Counted from the stretch's first letter, positions 50,243-63,600 are shown. The stretch: 64,000 bases of DNA from Porites lobata (GCA_942486035.1 CALNXK010000042.1:2262001-2326000), one strand, 5' to 3'. The notes: generated from the sequence alone by a model not told the origin. Numbers and translations: made by a program.

Positions 50243-51862
50243 ATGTATGTATGTATGTAAATCTTTATTTAAACACGGGAAATCATCAGTTAAGCTTAAG
50301 TTAAAAACTAAAACTAATTACAACTGCTTTACATGATTGCCGTGTGGGAATCCGATATATCAGCTACCTTCTTGATATTTCGCTTAAAATGCTCAACGGA
50401 TGCAGCGTTTTTTAAGTTTTTGGGCAAGTTATTCCATAACATGGCCCCGCTGTAAGAGAAGCTTCGCTTCAAATAATTGGTGCTTGGTTTGGACAAGGTC
50501 AGCCTTCCCTCAGAGTTTCTTAAGTTGTAAGCAGATTGACGCTGAGAGAAAAGACTTTGCAGATATTCTGGAGCAAGGTCATTCATGGTTTTATACATCA
50601 TTACGGCTTTTTGTTTCTTTCGTCGAAGAGATAGCCTCTCCCAGCTGAGGGTGGAGAGAAGGTGGTTTGAGCTCGCATCAAAGGGTGATTTAGTAATAAC
50701 TCTGGCTGCACGATTCTTTAATTTTTGGAGCTTATCACTCAAGTAACCACTCAAACAGTCCCAGACGGGGCTGCAGTAATCAAAATGAGGCATAATTAAA
50801 GCGTTATAAATTTGAATTGCAGTTTCTTTGGATATAAACGGCCGCACACGTTTTAGGGCGCCTATAGCTGAAGAGACTTTCTTGCAAATCTCTTCAACGT
50901 GTTTACCCCAAGAGAGTTGAGCATCTATGGTAAGACCCAAGGATTTGGTATGATCGACTCTCTTAATAATTTGGTCATCAATTCTGATTTCTACATCGTC
51001 ACATTGGGCAGATAGTCTTTGTCTTGATCCAATAATCATTAGCTCTGTTTTAGCAACATTTAGACTGAGCTTGTTAGCTTTCAGCCAACAGCTAAGGTTA
51101 TTTAATTCAGGGGTTAGAGCTAGCTTAAGCTCTGTTAACGTCTTAGCAGATAACGTAAGGTTGGTGTCGTCGGCAAACATTCTTGGTACGGCGCCCCGCA
51201 GGAGTTGGGAAGATCATTAATGTAAATTAAAAATAGCAAAGGACCCAATATGCTACCCTGCGGCACGCCGCAACTGAGGGTACGAGCAGATGATAGTTTG
51301 CCACTGACATTACATCTTTGGGTTCGGCCACTTAAGTACGACGAGAACCATTTTATAGCTGCCTGATCGACACCCAAGTACGACATCTTACGCAAGATGA
51401 TCTCATGATCAATGGTGTCGAATGCCTTAGTAAGGTCAATAAAGACAACGCCATTTAGAAGGCCATTGTCGATGTTTACTGACCAAGCATTTGTTGCCTC
51501 AAGCAAAGCCGTGAGCGTACTATGTAGAGAACGGAACCCTGATTGGCAACCTAGTAGCAATTTATTATCATCTAGATAATGGAAAAGTTGATTATAAACA
51601 ATTCTTTCAAAAACTTTCGAAATTATAGGGATTACAGATATCGGCCTGTAGTTGTTAGGGTCCGATTTAATGCCCTTTTTAAAAAGTGGAGTCACTTTGG
51701 CTGTTTTCCAATCGTTTGGATATATCCCAGTGAGAATAGACTTTGAGAATATTGAGGTAAGAGAGGGTGCGACGATGACTCCATAAAAAGACTCTAAGCA
51801 GCCTCTCAAACTTGTTTGCGTTTCCAGTTTGGGAGCAATTAACATCATTTGCCTATTATATT
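50243..51862 (-). mobile_element. CR1/L2-like (Jockey-superfamily) non-LTR retrotransposon, 5'-truncated, frameshifted
   Basis: On the minus strand, 51848-51135 encodes reverse transcriptase fingers and palm: NNYRPISVIP, SGFRSLHSTLTALL, then FIDLTKAFDTIDHE (motif A) and GVPQGSILGPLLF (motif B). The catalytic FADD motif and the thumb/C-terminal region follow in another frame at 51180-50329, ending with the usual LWNNLPKNLK signature. The frameshift falls at about 51.18 kb, just before FADD. No endonuclease region precedes the RT, so the copy is 5'-truncated. The 3' end is an AAATAAAG-containing stretch and a short (ACAT)n tail at 50243-50258. The 5' truncation point lies about 85 bp from the host exon beginning at 51947, so this is an antisense insertion in the intron upstream. 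Confidence 0.88.
50329..51848 (-). pseudogene. Reverse transcriptase ORF of the CR1/L2-like element, broken by one frameshift
   Basis: Two overlapping reading frames (237 and 283 codons) together span RT palm, thumb and C-terminal domains. They overlap at 51135-51180, where one frame change separates motif B from the FADD catalytic motif. No other stop interrupts either part, so the copy is fairly young, but the frameshift and the missing endonuclease make it non-autonomous. Confidence 0.85.
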
Positions 51863-51946
51863 ACATGATAATTCCCTCAATCTTTATTAATACATCCATG
51901 CCCTAACAATTCCATTTATTCTTCTATTGAATGCTTATACCTACAG

Positions 51947-54900
51947 ATCTTTCGACTTCTACGAGGGAGATAATGAACATCGTCCTGGCCGAACGATTAT
52001 CACTGGAGGACTTTGGAACGTTTCCTTTCACATAGTCACAGCCTACGATAAATTTCTCCAGAAAATCGGTTTCTTCTTGGCCAATCGAAGACCCTTGGAT
52101 CTCCTTCTGCTTTCACTATTTTTCTTTGTTGCAAGCTGCTTCGGTTTTATTCGGCTAAGTGTTGAGCAGCCGTCCAGTAAGCAATTTATTGTGGCTGATG
52201 GCCAAACCAGAATCGACTTGAAGTATGCGGCACAATTCTTTCCACTTCTTCATTCACGCCAAGAGCAGATAATCCTGATACCTAAACAAAATCGAAACAT
52301 CCTCGATGAGGAATGTTTAAAGGAGGCAGTGCTCGTGCACCAGACAGTTTTGAACATTAGCAATTACCAAAATTTGTGTTTCAGAAAATCATCGGCCCTA
52401 CCCACAAGAAGCACCGAAATCCCTGACCAGCAAACGTGCGTTGTTAGCAATCCTTTGGATTTTGCTGGTGCTAACTTTGAGCATCTAAGCAACCTGTCTT
52501 TAATTCTGGCTCGTGAGAAGTCTTATCCAAGGACCACTTTTTCAGATGGTCAGTCTTTGGAAACCTCTTACAGACAGATGCTAGGTAGTTTTCGGGTCAA
52601 TAATAAAACAAGACTGCCAACTGCGCAGGCTGAGGCTCTTCGAATTTCATACTTTATTAGAAAGACAACCAATGAGGAACAGGACCAGGAAGTTTTGGAC
52701 TTTGAGACCTCTTTTGAGCACATGGTATCATCAATTGAGAATCGGCTGAAATACTCATCGCTCTTTTATAGGAGTGGAAAATCAACCGATATTGCTCTAC
52801 AGCAGGTTTTGAAAGCGGATATGAGGGTAATCTATTTATCACTTTTAACAGTTATATTTCTGGCACTGTTTTTCGTTTACATTACCGTCCATAATATCAC
52901 TAGTTTAACAGCTGCCTTATTTTTGCTCTCAACTGGCTTGTTGCCCTTCATATGCTCTGCAGGCATTGTTTCAATGGTAGGCATTTCCTTTTCACCAACC
53001 ACTTTTTTCATTCCTTTTCTTTTGCTTGGAAAAGCAACATCAGACTTAGCCTTCTTCTTAAACGAATGGGATCGGCTACACAACGTACTATCGATTGAAT
53101 ACCGAGTCACCAGCTGCATTGCAAGAGTGGGAACTGTCCAAGTCTTTTCGGCGCTTTGTGGAACAATTCTTGTAGGGATTGCCATCAAATCTTCGTTTGA
53201 AGTTATTTCTCGTTTCTTCCTGGTGACACTCATAGCCTATGTACTTGTTTCAGGGGCGTCTTTTCTAATAACTGCAGCGTTAACGCGGTTACTAGAAAGT
53301 CAGCTAAAGCCATTAAACACATTCTGCGCGCAGCCCTGTGACAAAAGAGAAAGAGGAAAAGTACATAATAAAATGCGAAACTTTGTAAAGAATTTTCCTC
53401 GTTTACAAACTTCATTCGGTGGTAAAGTGTTTTCACTCTTCATTTTGATCTGCTTTATAAGTTTTTTTGTGTTGTCTGCTTTATACGGTGGTGAGAGAAC
53501 AGGTGCCACAGAGAACCTTAACCGACAGCATAATAACTTCAACAAGTTCAATGAGGCACAAAAAAAGTTCTTTGGAAAACTAGCCGATGTAAGTATCGTG
53601 TTCTCCAGGGAGACTGATTACTCACAGAAAGCTATCCAAGATCAGATGCTTCAAATCTGTAAAACTCTGGGGAAGGCTTCTTACAGTCAGACCAAACCAG
53701 TATGTTGGATCACTGCCCTGTCAAATTGGGCAAGGAATGGAAATGAGAGCTGCCTAAATTCACAATTTTACAGGTGCTTAAAGCGATTCCTGAATACATC
53801 ACATAGTGTCTCTTTCAGACAAGATGTACGTTTCCATGAGAACAATCCTCGTTCTACAAGTTTAGCATCTCGTTTTCATGTTAACTTGGAACTGCACAAG
53901 CGACTTTATAAGAACAGAGAGTCACTAGACAAACTGAGAGATGACTTGAAACTCTCCCCTAAAGCTAAACCGGTGTCTAAGACATTTTTCAAGATTGAAG
54001 ACCTCTCCTCGTTGGAAAGTGAAACCGTCCTCTTACTCATCATTGCCACAGTTGTAGTCTTTGTGACCACGCTGCTTTCAAGTACTAGTTTGAGGATCAG
54101 TATCTGCCTAACGCTATTATTTGGCTTACTTATAGCGGAGACAGTAACCTTCATGGAAGTGTGGACAATTAACCTGAATCACATCACCTTCATTTCTTTA
54201 TATTTCACGGTTGTCTTAGCACAAAATTTCAGCGTTCAAGTGGGTCATTCGTTCATATTTTCAGACAAACCCGTCGTAAGAGAACGCGGGAGCAAGGCTT
54301 TGTGCTCGGTTGGGTGGCCTATATTTGTTGCAGCATTTTTGGAGATATCAGGCTCCATTTCATTGGGCTTCATTTTTCCAAGTTTACAGAATATTTTTTT
54401 ACGACTCATTCCCGTTGTGTTTGCCTTGGGACTAATCCATGCTCTGGTAATCTTGCCACCGGCACTCACATTAATTTTCGGGTTCAGAAACAGCTTTGAC
54501 GTCCAAAAGATGCTGCTCAAGCAAACGAAACAGAAAAGGAGAAAAATGTCTGTTGAAATTCGATATGTTGATACACCACTACGAGCGACATCCAAGCGTT
54601 CTGCCATATCCATTGTTGGCATCAGTTGCAGGTTTCCTGGAGCAAACAATAAGACTCTGTTTTGGAATTTACTTGAGCAAGGCAGGAGCTCTATTACTGA
54701 TTTCCCACAGAACAGAAAAGAGGAACATGAAAAGTTTTTCCGACTATATCATCACAAGCGGTTTGTCAATGGACGTCACTGTGCTGTCAGAGGCTCTTAT
54801 TTGGATGACATTCTATCTTTTGACAACACGTTCTTCGGTATATCCGATCAAGAGGCTCGAGGAATGGACCCCCAACAACGTATGCTGTTGGAAGTGGTGT

Positions 54901-57629
54901 ATGAGGCCATTGAGGACGCTGGAATGCGCCTTGAGGATCTTCAGAGATGCAGAACAGGGGTCTTTTTGGGTGTGATGAACTTAGAATACAGTACTCTGAT
55001 AGTACATCCATCAAATTACAACAATATTGACCAGTTTTCATCAACAGGCATAACAGCGTCAATATTAGCAAACAGAGTCTCCTTTTGCCTCAACCTAACA
55101 GGTCCAAGTATTGCGGTCGATACCGCGTGCTCGTCATCCTTAACAGCACTCAAACTTGCTTGCGATCACCTAGTTAACGGCGATTGCGACATAGCAATAG
55201 TTTGTGCTCCTAACATTATCTTAAGCCATGCCATGCAGATAGTATCTAGCATGGCTGGCCTTCTAGCTCCTGATGGGCGCTGTAAGAGTTTCGATGCCTC
55301 TGGAGACGGTTATGGAAGGGGAGAAGGCTTTGCAGCAGTTGTTCTCAAGCTTTCTGGTGCAGCTTTGAATGACAAAGATGATGCATATTGCGAGATAATC
55401 GCTTGTGGTATGAACAACGATGGTCATAATGCTGTACCCATGACAGCACCAAGTGCAAAGACGCAAGCTGCACTATTTAGGATGGTCCTTGATCAGGCAG
55501 GTTTGAACCCAGAGGAAGTCGATTACCTTGAGGCCCATGGCACTGGAACTGCTATCGGAGACGTTATAGAAGTCACTTCAATAGGCGACGTCTATACAAG
55601 AGGAGCCACACGACAGCTCAAAATCGGATCTGTCAAGTCGAACCTCAATCACACAGAATCTACCTCAGGCCTGGCTGGGCTCATTAAAGTCGCATTGATG
55701 ATCAAAAACAAGAGATTCGTGCCAACTGTTAATATCCGTGTTTTGAATCCAAAACTAAAACTAAATGAAAAAGGACTTATTGTGCAACAAACTAACGAAC
55801 CTTGGATCACAGAAAGAGGAAAACCACGAATTGGTGCCGTAAACTCGTTTGGTTATGGTGGAACAAACGTACACGTTCTTGTTCGAGAAGTTGCAGTAAA
55901 ACCAAGCTTAGATGAAGATAATGGCAAAAGTCGACGTCCGCATCATATTCTCACTTTGACTGCACCTTCTCAAGAAGCTCTCAAGCGAATGGCACGGCTC
56001 TATGCTCAGTGGCTGGAAGATGAAGCTGAGGAAAATGCGACTTTTGTGGAGAACTTGTGCTACTCACTGAACGAACGCCGCAGTCAGTTTTCCCATCGCT
56101 TAGCACTTACCTTTGAAGCTGTATCCGAGGCTTCCAAGATTTTGACGGAGTATGCCAACGACTCAGTAGGAGTGGAGAGGGTCGTTGCCTACGGAGAGAT
56201 AAACGCAGCTGATCCAAAGCTTGTCTTCTTATTTGGAGGACAAGGGTCCCAGTGGTATGCAATGGGAAGACAGCTAATTGAAATCGAACCTGTATTCAAA
56301 GATGCTTTTTTAACTGTCCACAATCTGATAAAAGATCTGGGGAAATCGATGTCACTTTTAGATGAGATCATGGCATCAGAGGAGAAATCAAGGATCGCAG
56401 ATAATTCCATTGCTCAGCCGGCTACGTTTGCAATACAATATGCCACTGCAAAACTTCTGATGTCTTGGAGAATCTATCCCTCCGTTGTACTTGGTCACAG
56501 TCTTGGAGAGATTGCTGCATCTTGCGTTGCTGGGATCATAACACTAAAGGAAGCAGTTCAACTGGTGTTGGCTCGCTCCTCTCTACAAGATCAGTGTCCT
56601 AGTAATGGTAGCATGGCAGCCTTAGGTATGTCCGAAGAAAGAGCAAGAGCACTACTAGATGAGTTGAAGCTAACTGCTACTCTTTGCATTGCCGCAATCA
56701 ACGATGCAGAGAGCGTGACAGTGTCTGGTGATGTTGAATCAGTTGAAGCGTTGGGTCATCACATTGCTATACACGAAAAGGACACTTTCTGGCGTGTTCT
56801 TGGAACAAAAAGGGCATTCCACAGCTCACACATGGAGTTCATTAAAGGGCCATTTCAAGCAGCACTGAAGCGTATTTCGTTACACCCTAAGCTGTCCAAG
56901 ATTCCAGTATACTCTACAGTCGATGGAGGAGTGCTCTGTGGTCAAGAGTTCAACAACGAGTACTGGTGGCGTAACATTCGCTGTCCTGTCCAGTTTTACC
57001 CAGCAGTGAAACGCCTCTTCGAGGATGGCTACAAACAGGTCGTTGAGATAAGCACCCAGCCTATTTTAGCACACTATGTTAGAAAGATTGCTTCGCAAGT
57101 GAACTTACAAGAAGAAGCATTGCCAATCGTTATGGAGACCCTTCCTCGTAAGAGACTACCTGTCAAAGAGCAGTGCAAGTCTTTTCTTCTAAACACAGTG
57201 TGCAAACTGTACACACTTGGTTTTCCTATAGATTGGACTTGTGTGCAGCAAAATTCTTCTGCAAAGTTTGTCCGCTCGTTGACCTATCCATGGCTTAAAA
57301 ACCCTCTCTGGTATAGAGAACGACCGCCTGAAACGATAATTCAAACACCTGATGTCAAACCAAATGCAGTGACAAGACTTCATCCATTTTTAGGAAAGGT
57401 GAACCAAACCAGTCTGTATTCAGGCCTACACTGCTGGGAAACTGAAATTGACCTCCATCACTTTCCTGATCTTAGAGATCACGCTCTTATTCAGGGAACA
57501 ACCGTGATGCCAGGAGCTGCGTACCTAGAAATGGCCTTTGCAATGGCGATGGATCAGTTTGTCCATGTAGCTGGTCTAGAACTCACTGATGTGAAGCTCT
57601 TGAGCCTTCTTACACTACCCGATACACAG
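51947..57629 (+). CDS. Exon A: complete Patched-like module + KS + AT + N-terminal half of DH in one 5.7-kb exon
   Basis: Residues are numbered from the frame codon at 51927, which is TTG and not a start. A pyrimidine-rich tract ending CTACAG at 51946 looks like the true exon border (phase 2). TM1 is ~57-78, followed by a lumenal loop to ~298. A sterol-sensing-like bundle of five spans covers ~300-455. TM7 is ~499-522, a second loop runs ~524-695, and five more spans cover ~699-853. A Lys-rich linker (~855-890) leads into KS (~892-1322; Cys1068, His1204, His1242). AT is ~1430-1735 (Ser1525, Arg1550, AFHSSHM at 1630-1636). DH begins ~1815 with catalytic-type His1852 in DHALIQGTTVMPG. The exon ends CAG|GTAGCT at 57629. 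The frame is open without a break across the membrane/synthase junction, so the fusion is not a splice guess. The second loop has the CWI motif typical of Patched-related proteins. Confidence 0.93.
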
Positions 57630-60600
57630 GTAGCTTCAATATAATCTATTTCTTAATTATTTCCTCTATATATGTTCTTTTCAAGAATATTTATTGAAGT
57701 GCGTAAAGAATAACCGGTTGCATCAATCTTGAGTATCGCGAATCATGAAATTGTCACATAACTCCTTTTAAATGGTTAAACCATCCTTTTATGTTGCAGG
57801 TTCGATCTTTACGACTGCGTCTCCTGAAGACTAAAAGGACTGGTGAAGCAGAGTACTACATAACATGCGTACAGGAAGACCACGCGGAGATTTACCTAAG
57901 CAAGGGAAAAATTTATACGGATCTCCTGCAGACCAAAAAGACGGGTAGGTACTATCAAGAGATCTGTTTAATTCTCGTTAACTCCAAGTAGTCTTCCAGA
58001 AACTCAAAAGAGAAAAATAGAGAGCTTCACATTCGTCTCTTGCAGAAACTGAGAACTCGAATATCTTCTATAATTTTTGGTGTAAATTTTATTTCTAGTG
58101 GATTATTATACATGTATATTGCTTTCAGCCATCGTTTTCTCGCTTATCATTTTTAAGAAATATTTTATATTTTCTTCAAAACCCGAACTTTCAGGCATTA
58201 CGGTGTCTAGCATAATATAAATCGTAACCCTTTATCTTTCATAGTCTCAGCATCTAACCTGGTAGGGCCGGCAATAAGTGAGCTAATGGAAGACATGGAA
58301 CGAATGCCAAATAATGAGTTCAGAGAACTAACAGAGAAGTTTGGATTCAAATACGGCCCTTCCTTCTCCATCATCAAAGAGGTATGGAAACGTAAAAAAG
58401 AGGGGCTATGCCTGATAGACATCAAAGAGGCACACACCATACAAGAAGAAAGTAAACGTTATGTTGTACATCCATCTATATTAGATGCTTGCCTTCAATC
58501 CTGCTTTATTCCCTTAGCAAGTTCGTTGACGGGTGAGAAGTCTGTTGTGCCAGTTGGTTTCAAAAGTATTGCACTGAATGACTTACCATCAACAAAGCAG
58601 CTTTATTGCCACGTGACTGAGTATGTTTCCGATTCTGAAAGATTTGACGTCACACTTATGAGTCCAACTGGTTGCGTTTTGCTGACAATGACCGATTTAC
58701 GAGTTAAAGAGATAACAAGCTCATCGCGTCAACTTTCTTTAGCTGATCTTGCTTACGACGTCCGGTGGAGTGAGGCTGAGTTAACAATACAGCGAGAAAG
58801 TAGCAATCCTCTGCATTGCATCGTACTAAAAGACTCCTCCCATTTGTCAAATTATTTGGTCTCATCACTTGAAGCTCGTGAAGTCAGTGTCATCTCTGTT
58901 AATCCTCCAGATGGTCAATTTTTTGACACTGAAGTCCAAGACACAATAAAAATCGCCTTCGCAGAGATTCCTGCGATTAATTCTTCTTCGTTAAGGGTTG
59001 TAAATCTCTGGCCTATGGACACATCACTTCTACCAGGCGATGTTGATGTCATTGAGCAAGCTCAACAACTCGCTTTTGGCAGTTCTGCGTTCCTAATTCG
59101 ACTGTTGATAGAGAAAGAGCTGATGGATTCTCGACTGTTTCTGGTCACCGAGCTAACACAGCTTTTGGATACCTGTGACAGTTCTGGTAAGGGTAAATCC
59201 ATTCCATGGGGTGCTACTGTCTGGGGACTGAAAAGAACAGCGAATCTTGAAGAAGTGAATCTCAGGGTTACCGCAGTTGACCTGTGTGACAAAGAAGATA
59301 AACGGGAAGTGGATTCCTTGGTCGATGAAATTTTAGGTGGCAGCATCGAAGACGAGGTGGCCTTTAGAGATGGTAGAAGATTTATAAGTCGTCTCGTCCG
59401 AGCAGACCTACACCAAGACATGTGCAAAACAATTACAAGAAAAGAGAGCAAGAATAAAAGACACCTATACCTTACAACAGCTCCTTCATCGAAATCGCTT
59501 TGCCTTCGTGAGCAATGTTTTCCAAAGACAACGGAAGTTGAAGTCATCGTAGAAGTTAGCTATTGTTGGACGCCCTCAGAAACACTCTTTGATGTGTCTA
59601 AACCAAATGGATGTGTCTTTGTAAGTGGAAAAGTGACTGATCTTCCTGGCTCTGGTAAGATTACTTTGCAAATTGGAGACGATGTATGTGGTGTCATTCC
59701 CTCTGGCCGCGTTGCACGTTTCATTCCAATACCGGTCAGTAATGTGTTTTTGAAACCTCCCAAACTGACAATGAAGCAAGCCACATGCCTTCCAGCATGC
59801 CTGGCACTGGCATATCATACTCTTCAAAAAGCAGCGGCTGGCGCCACAAAACAGAAGCTTCTTATCCATGAGGCAAATCGTGGTCCTGGACCCGCAACGG
59901 TAGTTCTGGGAAACACACTGGGTCACAGAGTTTTTTGCACTATTTCCGACACTTGCAGTTCATCCACGAAAAGTCTTCTCACCGGTTTGGGTGCAGAGAG
60001 TGTAAAGCGACAGAGCTCCACAGCATATAATGATGATTTAAACGATCCATTTGACGCTGTTGTGTTTCTTAATCCACCGTTTCCGAATGTCCTTCACAGA
60101 AGCGGTCCTAGTTTAAAGAGGGGAGGAAAAGTAATTATCCTTAGCAACGATTTTGAAGGCGATGTTATCTTTCCTGCAAACAAGAATCTTAAATATGAGA
60201 GAGAGAATATATTAGACATTTTGCGACCCCCGTCCGCTTTCGAGGAGCTAAGCATGCGAAGCATGCAAATTTTGGAAACCAAGGGAGTATCACCAGCGCT
60301 TCTTGGATTGAAGATAGAGTGTTTAGACTTGGTTGCATCAATTAAAGCTTTCAACGAGTTCTTTGACAGAACCTCATCTCTAAAAGATGAAGTGGCACAG
60401 TCTTCGAACATTTCATTTTTCATACAAGCACTTGGAACATTTGAAGAAGCAGAGAAACTTCAAGAAATCCCAGTGCTACCACAAGGCTTAGATGAGTGTG
60501 GTTTGAAAGAAAACAAATCCTATTTGGTAGCAGGAGGAGTGCGAGGATTTGGATTTGAAGTCGCCCGATGGATGGCGGAAAACGGTGCAAAGTCTATAGT

Positions 60601-63600
60601 ACTCCTCGGCCGCTCCGTGCCCTCGGATTCCAAAATTCAAGAGGTACGTCAGATTGAGAAGAGAACCGGTGCGGCGATCCATATAATTCAGGTAAGTAAA
60701 GTAAAATTTCCTTTTCTGTTTTTGTTGTCTATCAGGCCCATCATCACTTATTGCAAATAGCTGTTTATCAGATTAGGGTGCTGCTTCTGTCAAAACCGAC
60801 GTGCCTTAGAAGTGTTTTCGGACTATACAGCAATGCATGAAAAGACAACATACAAAAAAATCAAAACAAAAAGAGAAAGATAGTTTCTAATAATAAAAGA
60901 TTATTATGGGCGACAAAAGAATTATGGGCGACAAAAGAACTAGACTTTTCCACGAAAGCATGACGACACTATCAAATGTAATTGATAGAAACATTGGTAG
61001 CAATATATATCTATCTGGATTTGCTAAAAGGCATCTCCAGGAAATTTTCCCAACATTCTCATTTGAGGCTTGTTTACTTTAATATTTTTCTTTGTTATGA
61101 CATTTTGAATACCTAAATACTCTAACAAGCTGCAGTTGACATAAAGTCGTGTGTTTATAATGCTGTTTACATCTTTCTTCACCCCCACTCCCCTCCCCAC
61201 GACGATCATTGCCCATAATCCTGTCCGTGTGATAAAACAATCTTATTTGAAATCAGCGTGCACGATAGAAGTTGTTTTCCTTCGTCGGTTAATTTTCTAC
61301 AGTTCTTTTTGGCCGCCTGGAGGAAAGTTTCCGGAAGGCTTAATTAAGCATTATGAAGAAACAAGTTTCACGATTTGCAAAGTCTGCCGTCGCCCAATAT
61401 CAGTTACCTAGTAAAAACAAAGGTATAAATTGTGACTACAGCCACTTGTTTCATGTGCTCTTTTGCAACGTCCTTTTTTCAGGTCGACATATCCAACCCA
61501 AAGCAAATGTCCTCCTTGGAAAACCGCCTTCAGTCCCTTCCAAATGTGGCTGGCATAGTGCACACTGCTATGATTCTAAGAGACGAATTTATTAAAGAGC
61601 TGAAATTACAGAGTTTTAATGAAGTCATGGGCCCAAAGATCAAAGGTGAGACAGCCTAAGTGACCAAGCCCTAAACTCTCAGGCTGAATTTTTGCTCTTG
61701 TCGACTACAGCATAATGGACTTTGTTAAAGGGCAGAATTCAAAGGCAACATTTTGCTAACAGGTTTAAAAGCCGCTCGCCTAAATTTAAAGGTTTGTTCA
61801 ATATTAAAAGTTCCACAAATATTACCATTTTTTCCTTTTCAATTTATTGTAGTTTTCATTAGCAAAATGTACAAATTTGATTTTTAGGCTCTTTCTTGCT
61901 ACACCAAATGAGCCTAGAGATGGATCTGGATTTCTTCGTGATGTTTTCGTCCATGGCGTCAATCGTGGGTAACGTTGGACAATCTTCATACTCCGCTTGC
62001 AATGCTTTCCAAGATTCTCTTGCTCAGTATCGCAGACATGTGCTTGGTCTTCCCGGACTTGCAATAAACTGGAGACCAATCAGTGGAGCTGGTGTAATGG
62101 AAAGAGAAACTGGAATCGCTAAATTGCTAACGCTGGCAGGGCTGGGTTTTGTTGATGCCAAGGATGGTACGTTGCAAATTTCTGAAAGCGAATGTCTTAG
62201 TAATCCGTTGACAATAATTACTGTGGATGAATGAATAACGTCTTCTTATCGCAGTGCGGTGGCCAAAATACCCCCCAAATGTGTCATTAAAGCGAGGCAT
62301 TGTTGTAATTTATTTTTAGGCAAGAGTGAGTACAAAGAAAGATCAGCTGTTGTTGTCGTTGCTGTTTAAGCTAAAGTATTCCGCGGGGTGCCCTCTTAAT
62401 TTCTCTGACGTCCCAAATTGACGGTTTTCACTGTTTTAGTCCCCTTCTAGAGCTCTTGCAGTTGATATGAGTTTGACTTTGAATTTAAAAATTTCATGCA
62501 ACCGTTTATGTGACGTCATCCATTGTGAGGTCATAATTTGACATTTTACGTCAAGCAAAAACTTAAAATCATTTGGTCAACATTCGTAGTCTACCTGCAA
62601 CTTTGGTCAAGAAATGAAATGAAATGTAAAATATACGTAAAATTGGCCTTAATGACACCTTTGAGGAGTGGTTTGGTTCCCCCGTGCACAGAGTTTGACT
62701 GGGCATAGCGTTGGACGTTAGCTGAACGTTATGGCGTTAAGTATTATGCAATTTACCTCCGTATTAATCGGTAATAATTAGGAATTAGGCAGTAGGTTGA
62801 CTTTTCATTTAATTCATTTCGGCCAAACAAAAATAGAAACTAAAGAAACCGAATTGGAGCTCAATACCCCAAGAATAAGGCTATTCATCAACAATGAAAA
62901 AAAAAAAAGAAAAAGAAAAGAAAAGCAAAAACAAAAACAAGTTTATTGGTTTATTGCGAATCGTTAGGGTGCTTTTGTGGCTACTGAAATGTACTCTTGT
63001 ACAAACGGGATGGTATCGATTTCACAGTAAAGCATGGGTTTTGCCCCAAAATAAGGAGAAGAGTGTTTGGTGTTTTCGATCGGAAGACACACGGCTGTTA
63101 ACATTTATTTGTTGGAAAAGGGCACATGAAGGCCGTGGTTGTTAGACAACAAAATACTTGTTAGTGTTGTTTGACATCTACTTTCAAAGCATGAACGGCA
63201 CAGCATAATTTATGTGTAATAAACTAGAGTCTTACTTATTGCTTGATTCGTCCTCTAAGGTGTTAAACATATGGTCAAAGTGTTAACTGAGGAGCCAGGC
63301 CGCTGTCAAATCTCACTCTTTAATGTAGACTGGCCTCTATTCTTAAAGAGCGGTGAAGGGCTGAAGAGAACGCTGCGACTTTCCATTATCAGATCAACAG
63401 TAAATGCCTCTGACAAAGAAACGAGCTCAACAGAGTCTCTGGCGCAAAGAATCGTTTTAGAGAAGGATGGAGAAAAGAGGGCAGGGCTTATCAACGAATA
63501 CGTTAGTGTGTCAATGACGGTGTTACTGGGTGGCAATCTTTTGTCCTCTGAGACAGATCTCAACGCCAGCTTGTATAGCTATGGGGTTGACTCCACAACG

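Noticed and set aside
51927..51946. Use of the codon at 51927 as the start of the synthase
   Set aside because: The codon is TTG, and the stretch up to 51946 looks like a splice acceptor rather than coding sequence.
52657..55466. Minus-strand frames across the synthase exon
   Set aside because: They are shadows of the long plus-strand coding frame and match no family.
54600..57629. Bacterial contamination as the source of the KS-AT region
   Set aside because: The gene has GT-AG introns, an animal-FAS-type LRD variant in the KR, a eukaryotic Patched module in the same exon, and metazoan retrotransposons next to it.
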